This document shows, in pieces, positions 62,818-64,000 of a DNA stretch of 64,000 nt. Position numbers and translations under genes: made by a program. Under the pieces are notes generated by a model, which was given only the letters and a program-made list of their open reading frames with translations, was not told where the DNA came from and made no database searches. This DNA is from CAYXLW01 sp964466055 (GTDB taxonomy: Bacteria; Patescibacteriota; Gracilibacteria; GCA-2401425). How positions within the stretch are numbered: the first letter of the stretch is position 1; each line of letters starts with the position of its first letter. The stretch is taken from positions 1 through 64,000 of the forward strand of contig CAYXLW010000001.1 of NCBI GenBank assembly GCA_964466055.1. The letters run 5' to 3'.

Positions 62818-63951
62818 TTATATAAGCCTTCTTCTTATATTCTCCTTAAATTTTACTAATACTTCATAGGGAATAGTATCTTCAATTCTTGAAATATTAA
62901 ATAATGAATTTTCTCTTTTAGAATCGCAAGAAATTATTTCCACATTGTCTCCAACTTTAACTTTATTATCACCACAATCTAAACTTGTAAGGTTCATACA
63001 TACATTTCCTGCAATTTTCACCGGTTTATCGTTTATATAAAATATGGCTTTATTAGATAATTTTCTATTTATACCTTCACAATATCCAAATGGGATTGTA
63101 GCTATATTTGTTTTTTTACTCGCTTTAAAAACTTCATTATATGAAACAGTATCACCCTTATTTATTTTTTGAACTGATACTACCTTAGACATAACTTGAA
63201 GTGCAGGCTTTAACTTTTCAGCTTTTTTGAATTTTGAATGATTTTCATCAAAAGGATTGTAACCATAAAAAGCTAGTCCTATTCTAAATGCAGTATATTT
63301 TTTGTTATTTAATATAAAAGCTCCTGCTGAATTCCCTAAGTGAATCCATTTAGGAAATATTTTGTATTGATTTAAAATATTTAAATTATACAAAAACCTT
63401 TTCTCTTGTTTTTTATTTAAGTCAGAAACTTCATCTGCTGAAGCTAAATGCGAACAAAATCCTGTAATTTCAATATTATTTAAATATTCTCTAGATTTCT
63501 CTAAAAACTCTTTTAAATCTTTAATTCCTTCCCTGTTCATTCCTGTATTTACAAAAAGATGCACACTTATTTTCTTTTTGAGTGATGCAAGATGCTTTAA
63601 AGTTTGAATATTGTAAACACAGAATTCAGTGCGATTAAAATCAAAGTACTTATATACGCTTATTGGTGCTTCTCCAATAATTAAAACTTTATTATGGAAG
63701 TTTTTATATGCGATTTGTGCTTCAGGAAAAGAATCCACTGCAATTATTTTTACATCTGTTTTACTTAGAATGTTACAAATTTCTTTTATTCCATGACCAT
63801 AAGCATTTGATTTTAATACAGGGAATATTTCTGAATCTGGTTGAGCATTTTTTAAAATACGTAAATTATGGAGAATATTTTTTTCTAAAATTTCTATTTG
63901 GTTTAAAGTATCGTATTTAGGCCGAAAAATATTTTTTAAAAAATTAAACAT
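62818..63951 (-). CDS. alr: Alanine racemase
   Basis: This PLP-dependent fold-type III enzyme makes D-alanine for peptidoglycan. The PLP lysine is in VLKSNAYGHG (near residue 46). HLFVNTGMNREGI, ITGFCSHLASAD, HLGNSAGAF, RIGLAFYGYNPF and the C-terminal-domain region VSYNEVFKA to NVCMNLTSLDCGD follow. The 377-aa length is normal. A short extra N-terminal stretch (MFNFLKNIFRPK) precedes the barrel. The start at 63951 lies close to the window edge, so its upstream context is not visible. Confidence 0.93.
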   Translation of the reverse strand: MFNFLKNIFRPKYDTLNQIEILEKNILHNLRILKNAQPDSEIFPVLKSNAYGHGIKEICNILSKTDVKIIAVDSFPEAQIAYKNFHNKVLIIGEAPISVYKYFDFNRTEFCVYNIQTLKHLASLKKKISVHLFVNTGMNREGIKDLKEFLEKSREYLNNIEITGFCSHLASADEVSDLNKKQEKRFLYNLNILNQYKIFPKWIHLGNSAGAFILNNKKYTAFRIGLAFYGYNPFDENHSKFKKAEKLKPALQVMSKVVSVQKINKGDTVSYNEVFKASKKTNIATIPFGYCEGINRKLSNKAIFYINDKPVKIAGNVCMNLTSLDCGDNKVKVGDNVEIISCDSKRENSLFNISRIEDTIPYEVLVKFKENIRRRLI

Positions 63952-64000
63952 TTCTGTTTAATTTTATATTCATTTTATCCTTATTACAAAATAATAGTTA

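Noticed and set aside
1..64000. Alternative genetic code with TGA as Gly or Trp
   Set aside because: Conserved proteins run full length under the standard code and at least one gene (12865-13926) ends in TGA at a sensible position.
1..64000. CRISPR arrays, rRNA or tRNA genes
   Set aside because: No regularly spaced short repeats and no recognisable rRNA blocks or TTCGAATC-type tRNA arms were found by reading.

Overview
The window is AT-rich (roughly 30% GC by eye), gene-dense and read with the standard bacterial code: TGA is used as a stop, and long conserved proteins such as HtpG, PNPase and FtsH run full length. The gene mix suggests a reduced-genome bacterium of the Patescibacteria/CPR type, possibly a Peregrinibacteria-like lineage. 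Supporting traits are several minor prepilins with an unlinked prepilin peptidase, an archaeal-type triosephosphate isomerase, a TrmB-family regulator, a baseplate-J-like membrane protein, a DUF5989 microprotein and a four-helix-bundle protein. NadB, PurL, GlnA and a full RelA/SpoT make it less auxotrophic than many CPR genomes. The assignment is inference; no rRNA or tRNA gene was recognised.

Layout. 1-7.1 kb: a fragment resembling the pilus-ATPase N-terminal domain, htpG behind a CIRCE operator, nadB, and a relA/spoT-rlmE operon. 7.2-20.2 kb, mostly minus strand: tpiA, smr, a DMT transporter, two small unknowns, purL, a plus-strand unknown, a beta-helix surface protein, apt, prepilin peptidase and clpC. 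20.4-31.8 kb: rsmI, HU, an RmlD-like protein, dnaA, glnA divergent from a TrmB regulator, BI-1, tatD, a glycosyltransferase and secY-adk. 31.9-42.8 kb: DUF5989, def, dgt, a 1401-residue surface protein, STAS-ftsH, a second surface protein and rpmB. 42.9-48.9 kb: a prepilin operon interrupted by a four-helix-bundle gene and ending in a class III cyclase homologue.

48.9-54 kb is the accessory island. Two near-identical ~220-bp GC-richer repeats, built from attC-like R''/R' core sites and stems, flank a class IV aminotransferase gene. They are followed by a HaeIII-like restriction-modification pair and a membrane protein. I read this as an integron-type cassette cluster without an integrase in view, which is the most unusual structure here. 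54.3-64 kb: an acyltransferase, rsmG, a nucleotidyltransferase-like gene, a RAYT transposase carrying a palindrome of a dispersed family, pnp with a long leader hairpin, a baseplate-J-like protein, rplU, a QueT/YhhQ transporter and alr.

Regulation. Several canonical sigma70-type promoters lie about 20-30 nt from start codons, and Shine-Dalgarno sequences are almost absent, so translation initiation probably relies on short AT-rich leaders. Intrinsic terminators are clear after HU, the TrmB gene, dgt, rpmB, pnp and rplU.
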